This document shows positions 52,050 to 61,150 of a stretch of DNA of 64,000 nucleotides, piece by piece; positions within the stretch are counted from its first letter, which is position 1; each line of letters begins with the position of its first letter. The position numbers were made by a program, and so were the translations under genes. Source of the stretch: CALGDE01 sp964655355 (lineage in GTDB: Bacteria > Cyanobacteriota > Cyanobacteriia > CACIAM-69d); the NCBI GenBank assembly GCA_964655355.1, contig CAZZMD010000009.1, positions 1 through 64,000 on the forward strand. The letters run 5' to 3'. The notes beneath the pieces are model-generated. The model ran no database searches. It was not told the origin of the DNA and was given only the letters and a program-made list of their open reading frames with translations.

Positions 52050-52805
52050 ATGATGTTTTCTCCTTTTCCCTCGGTCTCCGAGGCCCCTAAGATGGCTAGC
52101 CAACGACGGTCTTCACGGCTGGGTCGACTGGGCAGCGCCTTACAACTGGTGTTGATGGTCGGCTTACTTAGTTTTTCGCTGCTATTCGCCGATGCCAAAC
52201 CGGCGATCGCCACCGGCGTCTACAACATGCCCCCGGTGAGCCCAGACGTCCATGTCTATGACGAAGCGAAACTATTTAGTCGCCTGACCGAAGGAAAACT
52301 AGAGAAAAAATTAAAAGCGATCGCCGCCGACAGCGACACCAACGTCAGCTACGTCACCTTCCGCCGTCTGGACTATGGCGAAACCATCGAAAGCTTCACC
52401 CAGGAATTATTCACCACCTGGTTCCCCGACGCCGACCAGCAAGCCAACCAAATCCTAATGGCCCTCGATGCGGTAACCAACTCATCCGCCATTGAAGTGG
52501 GCAGCGCCGTCCCCGCCACCCTCACCGAAGCGATCGCCACCAGCCTCGCCCAAGAAAGCCTACTCATCCCCATCCGCGACGGGAACTATAACGAAGCGTT
52601 TCTCAGCACGAGCGATCGCCTTGCCACCGTCCTCGCCGGCAACCCCGACCCCGGCGCCCCCGAAATCAAATCCCAAGTCTCCGTCGAAAGCACCTTCACC
52701 AGCGCCGAAGACACCGACCAGGGCAGCGCCACCATCATTGTTGTGGTATTGCTAGTCCTAGCAACGGCCATCCCGATGATCACCTACTTCGCCTACCAGC
52801 GATAA
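52050..52805 (+). CDS. psb32: Psb32-like TPM-domain photosystem II repair protein
   Basis: 251 residues; a second start at 52092 is possible. A signal anchor (about 25-50) is followed by TGVYNMPPVSPDVHVYDEAKLFSR, RRLDYGETIESFTQELFTTWFP and DGNYNEAFLSTSDRL, matching cyanobacterial Psb32. TPM fold domain (about 60-200), linker, then a C-terminal membrane helix (about 226-246). Psb32 protects and repairs photosystem II under photo-damage; thylakoid lumenal. Strong terminator follows. Confidence 0.92.
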   Translation: MMFSPFPSVSEAPKMASQRRSSRLGRLGSALQLVLMVGLLSFSLLFADAKPAIATGVYNMPPVSPDVHVYDEAKLFSRLTEGKLEKKLKAIAADSDTNVSYVTFRRLDYGETIESFTQELFTTWFPDADQQANQILMALDAVTNSSAIEVGSAVPATLTEAIATSLAQESLLIPIRDGNYNEAFLSTSDRLATVLAGNPDPGAPEIKSQVSVESTFTSAEDTDQGSATIIVVVLLVLATAIPMITYFAYQR

Positions 52806-52858
52806 CCCCAGCCGTCATCAGGACGTTCCACAGGGTTCAGGATTAATCGCCATAACAG

Positions 52859-52889
52859 AAAATCCCCGGACATAATGCCGGGGATTTTT
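52859..52889 (+). terminator. terminator after psb32
   Basis: Perfect 11-bp stem AAAATCCCCGG/CCGGGGATTTT with loop ACATAATG, followed by TT. Confidence 0.92.
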
Positions 52890-53159
52890 GGGTGCATCTA
52901 CCTCTCCATCCCTTCCATCGGCGATCGCCCCGATCCGGACAGAGGGCCCGTCGAGATATTTGGGTAATATTTCCTTGAGTGATATTACTGGTGCCTGGCT
53001 CATCTTGATCATTGGCTCGATACTGAGCGGCCATTTCCCACCGCCCACGACGGTTCAAACGAGAGGGATAACGAGAGAGATCCAGGCGAACTTGATATCC
53101 TAAGGAGACACCCATCCAGTTGAGCATGCCCATCCAAACCACACCGGGAGCGTTCGGCC

Positions 53160-54056
53160 ATGGCTAACCCAGAACATCTCTCCCTAATGTTGAAAGGGGC
53201 AGATGTTTGGAACCGCTGGCGGCAGCACAATCCCACCATTCAACCCAATCTACGGGAGGCCGATCTGCAAGGGGCCCGCCTGCGCATGATGAACCTCAGC
53301 CACGTGGATCTCTGTATGGCATCCCTGGAGGGGGCAGATCTCTCCAAAGCCGACATCTACAACGCGAATCTCTATACCGCCGACCTGACGGGGGTCAACC
53401 TGAGGGAAGCCACCCTCAGCCAAGTTGACCTGCGGGAAGCGTCCCTAAAGGGAGCCGACCTGTGCATGGTTACCGTTCGAGACTCTGACCTCAGTCGAGC
53501 GGACTGTCGTGGTGCCAATTTTTACACAGCAGCCCTTAAAGGGACAAAATTTCGCGAAACGGATTTTTCCAGGGCGGATTTGCGAGAGGCAAATTTATGT
53601 ATGACCGACCTGCGGGAAGCGAATTTGCGCTCCGCAGACCTAAGCCTTTCGATCCTGTGCATGGCCAGCATGGTCGGTGCCAACCTGTATCAAGCCAATC
53701 TCAACGTCGCCAACCTCAGCCTAGCGAACCTCTGTGTCGCCAGCTTAATGGGAGCCAGCCTTGATTCCGCCACCCTGATCGGAGCCAACCTGATTGGAGC
53801 CAACCTCTACACGGCAAGCTTGGCCAACGCGATCCTCAAGGAAGCCGACCTACGGGAGGTGACCCTCAGCAACACAGACCTATCCAACGCCAACCTGAGC
53901 ATGGCGAATCTGAGCATGGCCAACCTCCGGGAAGCCAAGGTCATCCGAACCAATTTAGAGGGGGCCAACCTACACAAGGCCAACCTGTGGTCCGTCTCCC
54001 TCAACAACGCCCACCTTCAGGATGCGATTATGCCCGACGGTCAACGTCACGGTTAA
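53160..54056 (+). CDS. pentapeptide-repeat protein
   Basis: 298 residues. From about residue 35 the sequence runs in units of five (A-D/N-L-x-x), for example LREADLQGARL, ANLCMADLREANL, giving a right-handed quadrilateral beta-helix with about 45-50 repeats. Many such proteins occur in cyanobacteria, with unknown roles. The first 30 residues (HLSLMLKGADVWNRWRQ) form a helical cap. CGTTCGGCC just before the ATG; no clear ribosome binding site. Confidence 0.93.
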   Translation: MANPEHLSLMLKGADVWNRWRQHNPTIQPNLREADLQGARLRMMNLSHVDLCMASLEGADLSKADIYNANLYTADLTGVNLREATLSQVDLREASLKGADLCMVTVRDSDLSRADCRGANFYTAALKGTKFRETDFSRADLREANLCMTDLREANLRSADLSLSILCMASMVGANLYQANLNVANLSLANLCVASLMGASLDSATLIGANLIGANLYTASLANAILKEADLREVTLSNTDLSNANLSMANLSMANLREAKVIRTNLEGANLHKANLWSVSLNNAHLQDAIMPDGQRHG

Positions 54057-54075
54057 CGCCGCGCCCTAAAGTCCC

Positions 54076-54135
54076 TGCCGGTGCTGTAGAGTCAGCGCGC
54101 CAGAATCAGCGCAAAAGAACCAGGAAGCACCGGCA
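54076..54135. terminator. inverted repeat between pentapeptide-repeat gene and zam
   Basis: Arms TGCCGGTGCT (54076-54085) and AGCACCGGCA (54126-54135), a perfect 10-bp stem with a 40-nt loop, between two convergent genes. No T tract, so a terminator role is only likely. Confidence 0.5.
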
Positions 54136-54147
54136 AAGGACGGGGCG

Positions 54148-56514
54148 CTATTCCTCTTCATCAGCGGTGCTGTCTGCCCCATCAGCAGCCTCAACGGGGG
54201 TATCCCCCTCAGCCGTAGCATCGCTCGCAGCATCCTCCGCATCCGCAGCCTCGCCATCCTCCGGCAGGGTTGCCAGATCAATTTGCTGACGGTAATAATC
54301 CACCCCCCGCACTTCCACCTTGACCTCACTGCCCAGGGCATAGCGCCGCCGACTCTTGCGCCCCACCAACATTTGCTGACGAGACCGGTACTCATACCAG
54401 TCATCCTTAAGGGACGACACATGAACCAGCCCCTCCACCTGAAGATCTTGAATCTCCACAAAAAATCCGTAGGACTGAACCCCAACGATCAATCCCACAA
54501 AACTTTCCCCAATCCGGGATTGCATGGTGGCCGTGCGTTGGAGGCCAATAATGTCCGCCTCGGCATCTTGGATTGCCCGTTCGTGGTCTCCCAGCCCGGT
54601 GATAATACCGGCTAGACGGGTTTCCATCTCCTGGTGGATATCCGGGGGCAACACGTTCCAATCGATTTCGCCGTGGCTGGTATTGTCCCGCAGGTTGACC
54701 ACTTTCTTTGACCGGGAGGTGCGGCGATCGCGCCCTTTTTCGAACACCAGGGTCAACATCTGCTGGATCAGAAAATCCGCATAGTGGCGACTGGGGGCAT
54801 TCGCCGTGGTGTAGACCGGGAGCCCCAATCCAAAGTGGGGACGGGGATTGACGCTGTAATAGCAGGGCTTGAGGGTGGGCAAGAGCAACGTATTTAAAAT
54901 TTTGCTGCTGCTGCTGGGGCCCGCCAACTCCGCCAGACAATCCTGGTAGATTTTTGGACTGACCTCCGCCTCATCCTCCAGGGTGTAGGTTAACCCCACA
55001 TTGCTGGCGAGCTTGATCGCATCTTGCAAATCGCTCAAGGGGGGCGCGGCCTGGCAACGGTATAGGCTCGGGATGCCCAAGGCTTGCAAATGTTCAGCGA
55101 TCGCCTGATTCGCCGCAATCATCAGCTCCGGGATCACCCCTTCTCCGGGCTGCTCCCCATCACGGCTGAGGATCGGCACCCCCGGCACCCCCTCCCGCTG
55201 CAACATCGAATCCACCTCCGGTCCCCGGCGCAGGTCAAATCCCCCGCGCCCCCGGCGCTGTTGCTTAAGGGCTTCCGCAACCTCTTTGAGTTGAGACAGG
55301 AGCGCCTGAACCGCTTTTTTCTTAGGCACCGCCGAATCCGTTTTCCCATCCCCAAAGAAGCTGGAAAGCTGCGCCTGGGTTAACGCCGCATCGGAACGTA
55401 CCGCACTGGGCTGTAGCTCGACCCCGATCCGCTTGCCGTCCCCATCCAACGTAATGAGCACCGACACTCCCAGACGATCTTGGCCCGGGATAAAAGACCC
55501 ATGGACCGTACTCACCTCCGGAGGGAACAGGGGCAGCACCGTCTCGCTCAAATAGGCCGCCAACCCCCGCCGCTGGGCTTCCCGCTCCAGGGGCGACCCT
55601 AGGGGAATATAGTGAGCCACATCGGTCATATGAATCCCAAGACGGGTGTTGCCATTGCCACTGGTTTCAACGGTAACGGCATGGTCGCAGATGGGCACCG
55701 ACTCATCCCCCTCCCCCGCCGCGATCGCCACCGTCGGGAGCGATCGCACATCCAGCCGCCCTTTTACGTCCGCGGCCTTTAAGGTCTTCTTCAACTTAGG
55801 CAAGCCCGCCGCCGCATCGATTGCTGCGGTTGAGAAATTCTCCGACAGCCCATATTTACAGGTGACAATATCCACATCCCGCGCCGACTGGGCATCCACC
55901 CCCAAAACCTTGCTGATTTTGCCCTTCGGTAACGTCCGTCCCAGGGGATAGCGCTGAATCTCAACGCTCACCAAATAATCAACAATCTCCCCCAACTCAA
56001 TGCCCTCCGTCGGCTCCAGAGCCACCTCAAATAACAGGCGATCGTCCAAAGGCACCGCCCGAAACTCATCCTCATCCGTCTTCTTCACCCGCGCCAACAC
56101 ATACCGATTAGACCGCTCCAGGACAAGACACACCTCCCCCTCCGGACTACGGCGACGGTTACGCCCCATCCCCTCCTTGATCACCTTCACCAGGACGCGA
56201 TCGCCATTCCAGGCATGGGACAAATGACTCTCACGGATATACACATCATCCGCCTCATCCTCATCCTGGATGGCGAAGCAAAAGCCCTTACTAGAGCACC
56301 GCAACTTCGCTTCAAATAATTCTTCCTGGGGGGCAAGGCGATACCGTCCCCGCTCCTTTTCCACAATGCCAATGGTTTCCAGCGCTTTCAGGGCAATGCC
56401 AAGGTGCTGCTTCTCCGGATCGTCATTCAGACTCAGTTTCTGCTCCAATAGCTTAGGAGTGAGGGATTTATCCCCGGTGAAGCTCCCCAACAGGGTGGCA
56501 ATTGAAAAATCCAT
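54148..56514 (-). CDS. zam: Zam-type RNB-family protein with degenerate catalytic motif
   Basis: 788 residues from the ATG at 56514 (TTG at 56526 also in frame). It resembles cyanobacterial Zam (acetazolamide-resistance protein), of the RNase II/R family. N-terminal winged helix (about 1-65), two cold-shock-like domains, RNB domain (about 260-620), C-terminal S1 (RIGESFVGLIVGVQSYGFFVEIQ) and an acidic Ala/Asp/Glu tail. The RNB active-site segment reads AGEGDESVPICDHAVTVE, where related exonucleases have a DxxxxxDFDD-type motif; only one of the four aspartates remains. It is probably not an active exonuclease, or uses another mode. Confidence 0.88.
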   Translation of the reverse strand: MDFSIATLLGSFTGDKSLTPKLLEQKLSLNDDPEKQHLGIALKALETIGIVEKERGRYRLAPQEELFEAKLRCSSKGFCFAIQDEDEADDVYIRESHLSHAWNGDRVLVKVIKEGMGRNRRRSPEGEVCLVLERSNRYVLARVKKTDEDEFRAVPLDDRLLFEVALEPTEGIELGEIVDYLVSVEIQRYPLGRTLPKGKISKVLGVDAQSARDVDIVTCKYGLSENFSTAAIDAAAGLPKLKKTLKAADVKGRLDVRSLPTVAIAAGEGDESVPICDHAVTVETSGNGNTRLGIHMTDVAHYIPLGSPLEREAQRRGLAAYLSETVLPLFPPEVSTVHGSFIPGQDRLGVSVLITLDGDGKRIGVELQPSAVRSDAALTQAQLSSFFGDGKTDSAVPKKKAVQALLSQLKEVAEALKQQRRGRGGFDLRRGPEVDSMLQREGVPGVPILSRDGEQPGEGVIPELMIAANQAIAEHLQALGIPSLYRCQAAPPLSDLQDAIKLASNVGLTYTLEDEAEVSPKIYQDCLAELAGPSSSSKILNTLLLPTLKPCYYSVNPRPHFGLGLPVYTTANAPSRHYADFLIQQMLTLVFEKGRDRRTSRSKKVVNLRDNTSHGEIDWNVLPPDIHQEMETRLAGIITGLGDHERAIQDAEADIIGLQRTATMQSRIGESFVGLIVGVQSYGFFVEIQDLQVEGLVHVSSLKDDWYEYRSRQQMLVGRKSRRRYALGSEVKVEVRGVDYYRQQIDLATLPEDGEAADAEDAASDATAEGDTPVEAADGADSTADEEE

Positions 56515-57076
56515 GAAGCGCGTCAACCTCCAACGGTAAAGCGAATTGCAATCGAACGAATAAACGAATCCAGATACCCGGTTCCCCGCCCCGCCAATCT
56601 TAAGGAAATCAGCAGCGAAAGCCAGAGGGCGATCCCAACCCAGGGGACAATCTCGACAGGGGCAAACCTACGGTAGGTCCCAATAACACCAATCCAATAC
56701 CGCCAACCCAGTTCAAAGCAGCGCAACTGAATTGGACAACCCGTCGGTCCGTAGCGGTGACAAATCCCCAACCCCACCAGAACTAATGGAAAATTAGGCG
56801 AGTGGACTAGCCTGAAAGGGAGCAGGGACAAAGGAAAACCTGATGTTAGTGGCAACGAATGGCTTGAAAGGTCGCGAAATTCGTTGATGCCAGGCAATAT
56901 ATGTCGTTCCAATTCTGCCACAAAGCGCCCCATGCCACGTATTGCCCTCGGGGAGACCTCCAAATTGCAATATCCAGCCCGCGATCGCCCCTTTTTTTGT
57001 TGTTATGGTTGGTCAGTCGAGACCCGTTTTTTAATCTCCCTTTTTATAGGCAAGTTATTGGCAGGCGAGTTATTGA
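56515..57076. other. region between zam and the proline-rich protein
   Basis: 562 nt. It is mostly open on the minus strand; a possible gene is listed next. A run of T residues (TTTTTTTGTTGTT, about 56993) and GAGTTATTG segments precede the plus-strand gene. No terminator is clear. Confidence 0.4.
56523..56963 (-). CDS. possible overlooked small membrane protein
   Basis: Open frame of up to 146 residues ending just before the zam ATG. The middle (FPLSLLPFRLVHSPNFPLVLVG) and the end (IVPWVGIALWLSLLISLRLAG) are hydrophobic, with cysteine pairs between (GICHRYGPTGCPIQLRCFELG). The hydrophobic pattern is more ordered than in neighbouring chance frames, but no family is known and the true start is not apparent. 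It may be noise. Confidence 0.25.
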   Translation of the reverse strand: MEVSPRAIRGMGRFVAELERHILPGINEFRDLSSHSLPLTSGFPLSLLPFRLVHSPNFPLVLVGLGICHRYGPTGCPIQLRCFELGWRYWIGVIGTYRRFAPVEIVPWVGIALWLSLLISLRLAGRGTGYLDSFIRSIAIRFTVGG

Positions 57077-57868
57077 ATGATGTTTGCGGAATTTCGAGCG
57101 CAGTATCCCAAAGGGGCCTTGGTGTCCCAAATGCTCGAATTTACCCAGGGGCAATATGTGGTTTCTGTGGCGGTCCAGCTCGAGGGGGAAGTGTTGGCGA
57201 CGGGGATGGCGACGGCGACAACCCTGGAGGAAGCGGAAGATCGGGCACGAATCCGCGCCCTAGAAGCCTTTGGGCTGGTGGAAATTGACTATGACGGCAC
57301 AGTACATCTGATAGGGGACAGCGATCGCCCCGACACCGCCCAACTATCCAGCACAACCCCCACCCAAGCCCTGCTAACGGCAAGTACTCCAACGCCAGCC
57401 CCAACCCCAGCGGCCGTTGAAAACACCGAAAACGCCGAACCCACCAAACCTACCGAACTCGCATCCCCCAGCCCAACACCACCGCCCCCCCCAGGATTAG
57501 ACGACGCCATTTCCGACGTCCCGATCCTGGAAGAAACCGCCCTAGAACTAGATTTTGCGCCCATCCCCCAAGCGCCCCCCACTCCAGCGCCACCGGCATC
57601 GGCAACATCTCCGACCCCACCGCGATCGCCCCAGCCGCCCCCGGCCGACCCGTCTCCCGCTCCCGAGCCTACAGCACCGGTCGATCTATCCGATGCGATC
57701 GCCCAAATCGGTCTCCTCATGCGTCAACTGAACTGGGATAAGAAACAAGGCGTAACCCACCTCCAGCAAAACTACGGCAAACGCACCCGCGCCGAACTAA
57801 CAGACCAAGAACTACTGGAATTCCTCGCCCATCTCCAGTCCCTCAGCAGCGGAGAACCGGATTTCTAG
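57077..57868 (+). CDS. cyanobacterial hypothetical protein with Pro-rich middle
   Basis: 263 residues. An N-terminal domain (about 1-75: FAEFRAQYPKGALVSQMLEF, then TTLEEAEDRARIRALEAFGL) has an alpha/beta pattern, with the last helix like that of DNA or RNA-annealing proteins. A Pro/Ala/Thr-rich linker (about 85-205) follows. The C-terminal helix unit (about 207-262) starts DAIAQIGLLMRQLNWDKKQG and includes YGKRTRAELTDQELLEFLAHL. Function unknown. Confidence 0.85.
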   Translation: MMFAEFRAQYPKGALVSQMLEFTQGQYVVSVAVQLEGEVLATGMATATTLEEAEDRARIRALEAFGLVEIDYDGTVHLIGDSDRPDTAQLSSTTPTQALLTASTPTPAPTPAAVENTENAEPTKPTELASPSPTPPPPPGLDDAISDVPILEETALELDFAPIPQAPPTPAPPASATSPTPPRSPQPPPADPSPAPEPTAPVDLSDAIAQIGLLMRQLNWDKKQGVTHLQQNYGKRTRAELTDQELLEFLAHLQSLSSGEPDF

Positions 57869-57878
57869 CCCCCCAATC

Positions 57879-57914
57879 AAAATCCCCCTGCTCCATGTCG
57901 GAGAGGGGGATTTT
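57879..57914. terminator. bidirectional terminator between the hypothetical gene and ugd
   Basis: Perfect 11-bp stem AAAATCCCCCT/AGGGGGATTTT with CTCC/GGAG inside; A/T tracts on both sides suit the convergent genes. Confidence 0.93.
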
Positions 57915-57958
57915 AACCATCTCAGGATGACTCAGGGATGGCGCAGGTCAGGGAGCGA

Positions 57959-59314
57959 CTAGCGACCCACCCCGACATAGCGGTAGCCCATGGCCCGTAG
58001 CTCCACCGGATCCAGGAAATTCCGGCCGTCGATCATCACAGGCATATTCATCAACTTCGCCATCTTGCCGTAATCCAACGACTTGAACTCTGCCCAGTCG
58101 GTCACCAACACCAAAGCATCACAGCTATCCGCCAAACGCTCCGCATCGGTCTCCACATAGACATTAGACAGCCCATGGCGCATCCCCGTTTGGGACACAA
58201 TCGGGTCATAGGCCTTGACCTTCGCGCCCAAGCGGTTGAGCTGCTCAATCATGGTCAACGCCGGCGCATCCCGCATATCGTCGGTGTCAGGCTTGAACGT
58301 CAAACCCAACAGCCCCACAGTCTTACCCTTCAGGATCTTCAGCTCACTTTGCAACTTCTCGATCGCGATAGTGCGCTGATGCTGATTCACCGTCACCGCC
58401 GACTTCAGCAACTGAGCCTCATAGCCATAATCATTAGCGGTATGGATCAGCGCCGACACATCCTTCGGGAAGCAGGAGCCCCCCCAGCCAATGCCCGCCT
58501 GGAGGAACTTACCGCCAATCCGGGAATCCAAACCAATCCCCTTCGCCACCTGGACCACATCCGCACCGACGCGATCGCAAATATTCGCCACCTCATTCAC
58601 AAAGCTAATCTTCGTGGCTAGGAATGCATTCGCGGCGTACTTGACCATCTCCGCCGAACTCAGGTCCGTCTTCACCACCGGCACCGGCGGCAAGGTCTTA
58701 TCTTCAGCCAAAGAACGACTCACAATGGGTTCATAGAGAGCCTCCATCATGGTCAGCGCCTTCTCCTCGTTGCTGCCCAGGACAATCCGATCCGGATTAA
58801 AGGTATCGAACACCGCCGACCCTTCCCGCAGGAACTCAGGATTACTCACCACAGCAAAAGCCGGCTCATTGGCACCGCTGTTAGCCTCATTAAACCCATC
58901 TAGGACAATCATCCGCACCCAGTCACCGGACCCAATGGGCACCGTCGACTTATTCACAATCACCTTAAAATCGCTACCCTCTTTCAGGTTGGAGCCAATA
59001 CCTCGAGCCACCGCTTCCACATAACGGGTATCGCTCTCCCCGGTGGGCAGCGGCGGCGTTCCCACTGCAATGAATAAAATTTCACCGTGCGCAACGCCCG
59101 CCGCCAAATCCGCCGTAAATTCGATGGTGCCATTTTGCATACAGCTCTGCATCAGCTCCGACAGCCCCGGCTCATAAATGGGGGACTGGCCAGACCGCAT
59201 CAGCTTGACCTTCTCCTCATTGTTATCAACGCATATGACCTGGTGGCCTGAGTGGGCCAAGCAAACCCCAGTTACTAGGCCGACATATCCGGTACCAATC
59301 ACACATACGCGCAT
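57959..59314 (-). CDS. ugd: UDP-glucose 6-dehydrogenase
   Basis: 451 residues. Oxidises UDP-glucose to UDP-glucuronate with two NAD+. NAD motif GTGYVGLVTGVCLAHSGH (about 7-24), catalytic Cys in GIGWGGSCFPKDVSAL (about 272-287), and AFDPIV-like KAYDPIV near the C-terminus. It supplies the decarboxylase encoded upstream on the same strand, which makes UDP-xylose for exopolysaccharide. Confidence 0.97.
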   Translation of the reverse strand: MRVCVIGTGYVGLVTGVCLAHSGHQVICVDNNEEKVKLMRSGQSPIYEPGLSELMQSCMQNGTIEFTADLAAGVAHGEILFIAVGTPPLPTGESDTRYVEAVARGIGSNLKEGSDFKVIVNKSTVPIGSGDWVRMIVLDGFNEANSGANEPAFAVVSNPEFLREGSAVFDTFNPDRIVLGSNEEKALTMMEALYEPIVSRSLAEDKTLPPVPVVKTDLSSAEMVKYAANAFLATKISFVNEVANICDRVGADVVQVAKGIGLDSRIGGKFLQAGIGWGGSCFPKDVSALIHTANDYGYEAQLLKSAVTVNQHQRTIAIEKLQSELKILKGKTVGLLGLTFKPDTDDMRDAPALTMIEQLNRLGAKVKAYDPIVSQTGMRHGLSNVYVETDAERLADSCDALVLVTDWAEFKSLDYGKMAKLMNMPVMIDGRNFLDPVELRAMGYRYVGVGR

Positions 59315-59787
59315 AGTTGAAGTCCTTCTTGAAAAACAGTGGTTGATGGAGCTGCCATAAACTCCCGTTGCGATCGCCCCCTTGGGGAGTCTTCCAACGC
59401 TTCCGTCATAGCAAATCTAACGGTCAATCAGGGAGGCGATCCGGATGAGATTCGCCGCCCGCCCGCTCCACGTCTAGGGGATAGCCCATCGGGTGAAGGG
59501 ATCACGGTCCTTGACATGTTTGAAATTTCACAACATCTCAAGGGCATGACATTGACCCATTTATTTGCAGGGCCCGTTCGCAGGGCCTATTTGCACGGTG
59601 GAATTTACGCGTCGAGTTACACGCGCCATTCACGCCATATCCAATGACAGATATAGTTTTCCCGTAAACCACCCCCATACGATCATGCCCAGCCAGGGCA
59701 TCCCATTTCTGGGGACATCCCTAGCTGGGCAATCGCTAAGTACCTATTGAAATAGAGGGTCAATCCATCGCCCCCACGGGGCTTGGT
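59315..59787. other. gene-free stretch between uxs-type gene and ugd
   Basis: 473 nt. Contains the hairpin at 59687-59730 and imperfect GCAGGGC repeats (about 59568-59586). No gene seen. It should include the ugd promoter. Confidence 0.5.
59687..59730 (-). terminator. hairpin downstream of the UDP-glucuronate decarboxylase gene
   Basis: Arms GCCCAGC/GCTGGGC with inner GGGAT-type pairing. No T tract, so weak evidence for termination. Confidence 0.4.
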
Positions 59788-60726
59788 CTAACTGGTTATG
59801 GCCAGGCGATCGCGGAAATAGGCGATCGTCTTATCCAGACCCTCATTCAGGGGCACCGTCGGCGACCAATCCAACCAATTCTTAGCCCGAGTAATATCCG
59901 GCTGACGACGGCGAGGATCATCCTGAGGCAACGGCTTAAAGTCGATATCAATCTTAGAGCCCGTCAGCTTGCGCACCGTCTCCGCCAACTGCAAGATGGT
60001 GTACTCATCCGGATTCCCCAAATTCACCGGACCAATATGCTCCTCATTATTCATCATGCGAATAAACCCTTCCACCAGGTCAGACACATAACAAAAACTC
60101 CGAGTCTGGGAACCATCCCCATAGACCGTCAGAGGATTCCCCTGAAGCGCCTGCACCACAAAATTACTCACCACCCGGCCATCGTTTTCCAACATCCGAG
60201 TGCCATAGGTATTGAAAATCCGCACCACTCGCACATCCACCCCATTCTGGCGATGGTAATCGAACGTAAGGGTTTCAGCGATACGCTTCCCTTCGTCATA
60301 GCAACTCCGGGGACCAATGGGATTTACATTGCCGCGATAATCTTCCGTCTGGGGATGAACCTCGGGATCCCCATAGACCTCAGAGGTGGATGCCAATAAA
60401 ATGCGCGCCTTGACCCGCTTCGCTAACCCCAGCATATTCAGGGTTCCCGTCACATTGGTCTTCACCGTTTTGACCGGATTGTATTGGTAATGAACCGGCG
60501 AAGCAGGACAGGCAAGATGATAAATCTGGTCCACTTCCAAACGGATGGGCTCCGTAATATCGTGGCGAATCAGCTCAAACTGTGGGTTTCCCAGCCAAGG
60601 CAGAATATTACGCTTGTGCCCCGTATAAAAGTTATCGACACAGATAACATCATGATCGGCATTCATCAAACGATCAATGAGGTGGGATCCAATAAAACCC
60701 GCACCGCCGGTGACCAAAATTCTCAT
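59788..60726 (-). CDS. UDP-glucuronate decarboxylase (UDP-xylose synthase)
   Basis: 312 residues, extended short-chain dehydrogenase. NAD motif TGGAGFIGSHL (about 6-16), HLACPASPVHYQYNPVKT, catalytic STSEVYGDP and YDEGKRIAE (Tyr/Lys). RIFNTYGTRM and SDLVEGFIRMM follow. Removes CO2 from UDP-glucuronate to make UDP-xylose, the next step after ugd. The pair with ugd is common in cyanobacteria. Cytosolic; used in cell-surface polysaccharide. Confidence 0.95.
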   Translation of the reverse strand: MRILVTGGAGFIGSHLIDRLMNADHDVICVDNFYTGHKRNILPWLGNPQFELIRHDITEPIRLEVDQIYHLACPASPVHYQYNPVKTVKTNVTGTLNMLGLAKRVKARILLASTSEVYGDPEVHPQTEDYRGNVNPIGPRSCYDEGKRIAETLTFDYHRQNGVDVRVVRIFNTYGTRMLENDGRVVSNFVVQALQGNPLTVYGDGSQTRSFCYVSDLVEGFIRMMNNEEHIGPVNLGNPDEYTILQLAETVRKLTGSKIDIDFKPLPQDDPRRRQPDITRAKNWLDWSPTVPLNEGLDKTIAYFRDRLAITS

Positions 60727-61150
60727 AACTACACAGGATTAAGAAGGGCGCATGATGGGTTCAGAGGGAGTGAGGACGCCCTAAACAGCACGGGAAAGAC
60801 CGAATAGCGTCATCCCGAAAGTGTCATTACGTTGACGGATGAGGGGGATTGGGGGCAAGCAATGCCGCGCAGCAGATGCTACGGGGAACGGCTCTGACCT
60901 CAGGGTTGACCCAAAACGCTGGGAAGCTTTGGAGTGGTCAAACGCTAGCCTCAATCCACGCTGAACCTCCAATACTTTATCACGGTCATTTTGGGACCTT
61001 ATCCGAATTCTGGATAGGATTCTAGGCAGGAAATTTCTGGCGTTGTTGGCACAGTTGTTAGCACAGCGGGAATGCACATCTTTTCGGTCCCAGCTCCCCC
61101 TAGGACGCTGCCCAGGACGATCGCAGCAGCAGAGTCTAGGGACCGGCCGG
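60727..61150. other. gene-free stretch upstream of the decarboxylase gene
   Basis: 424 nt. A small hairpin TATCC-GAATTCT-GGATA (61000-61016) is the only structure noted. No convincing gene. Confidence 0.45.
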
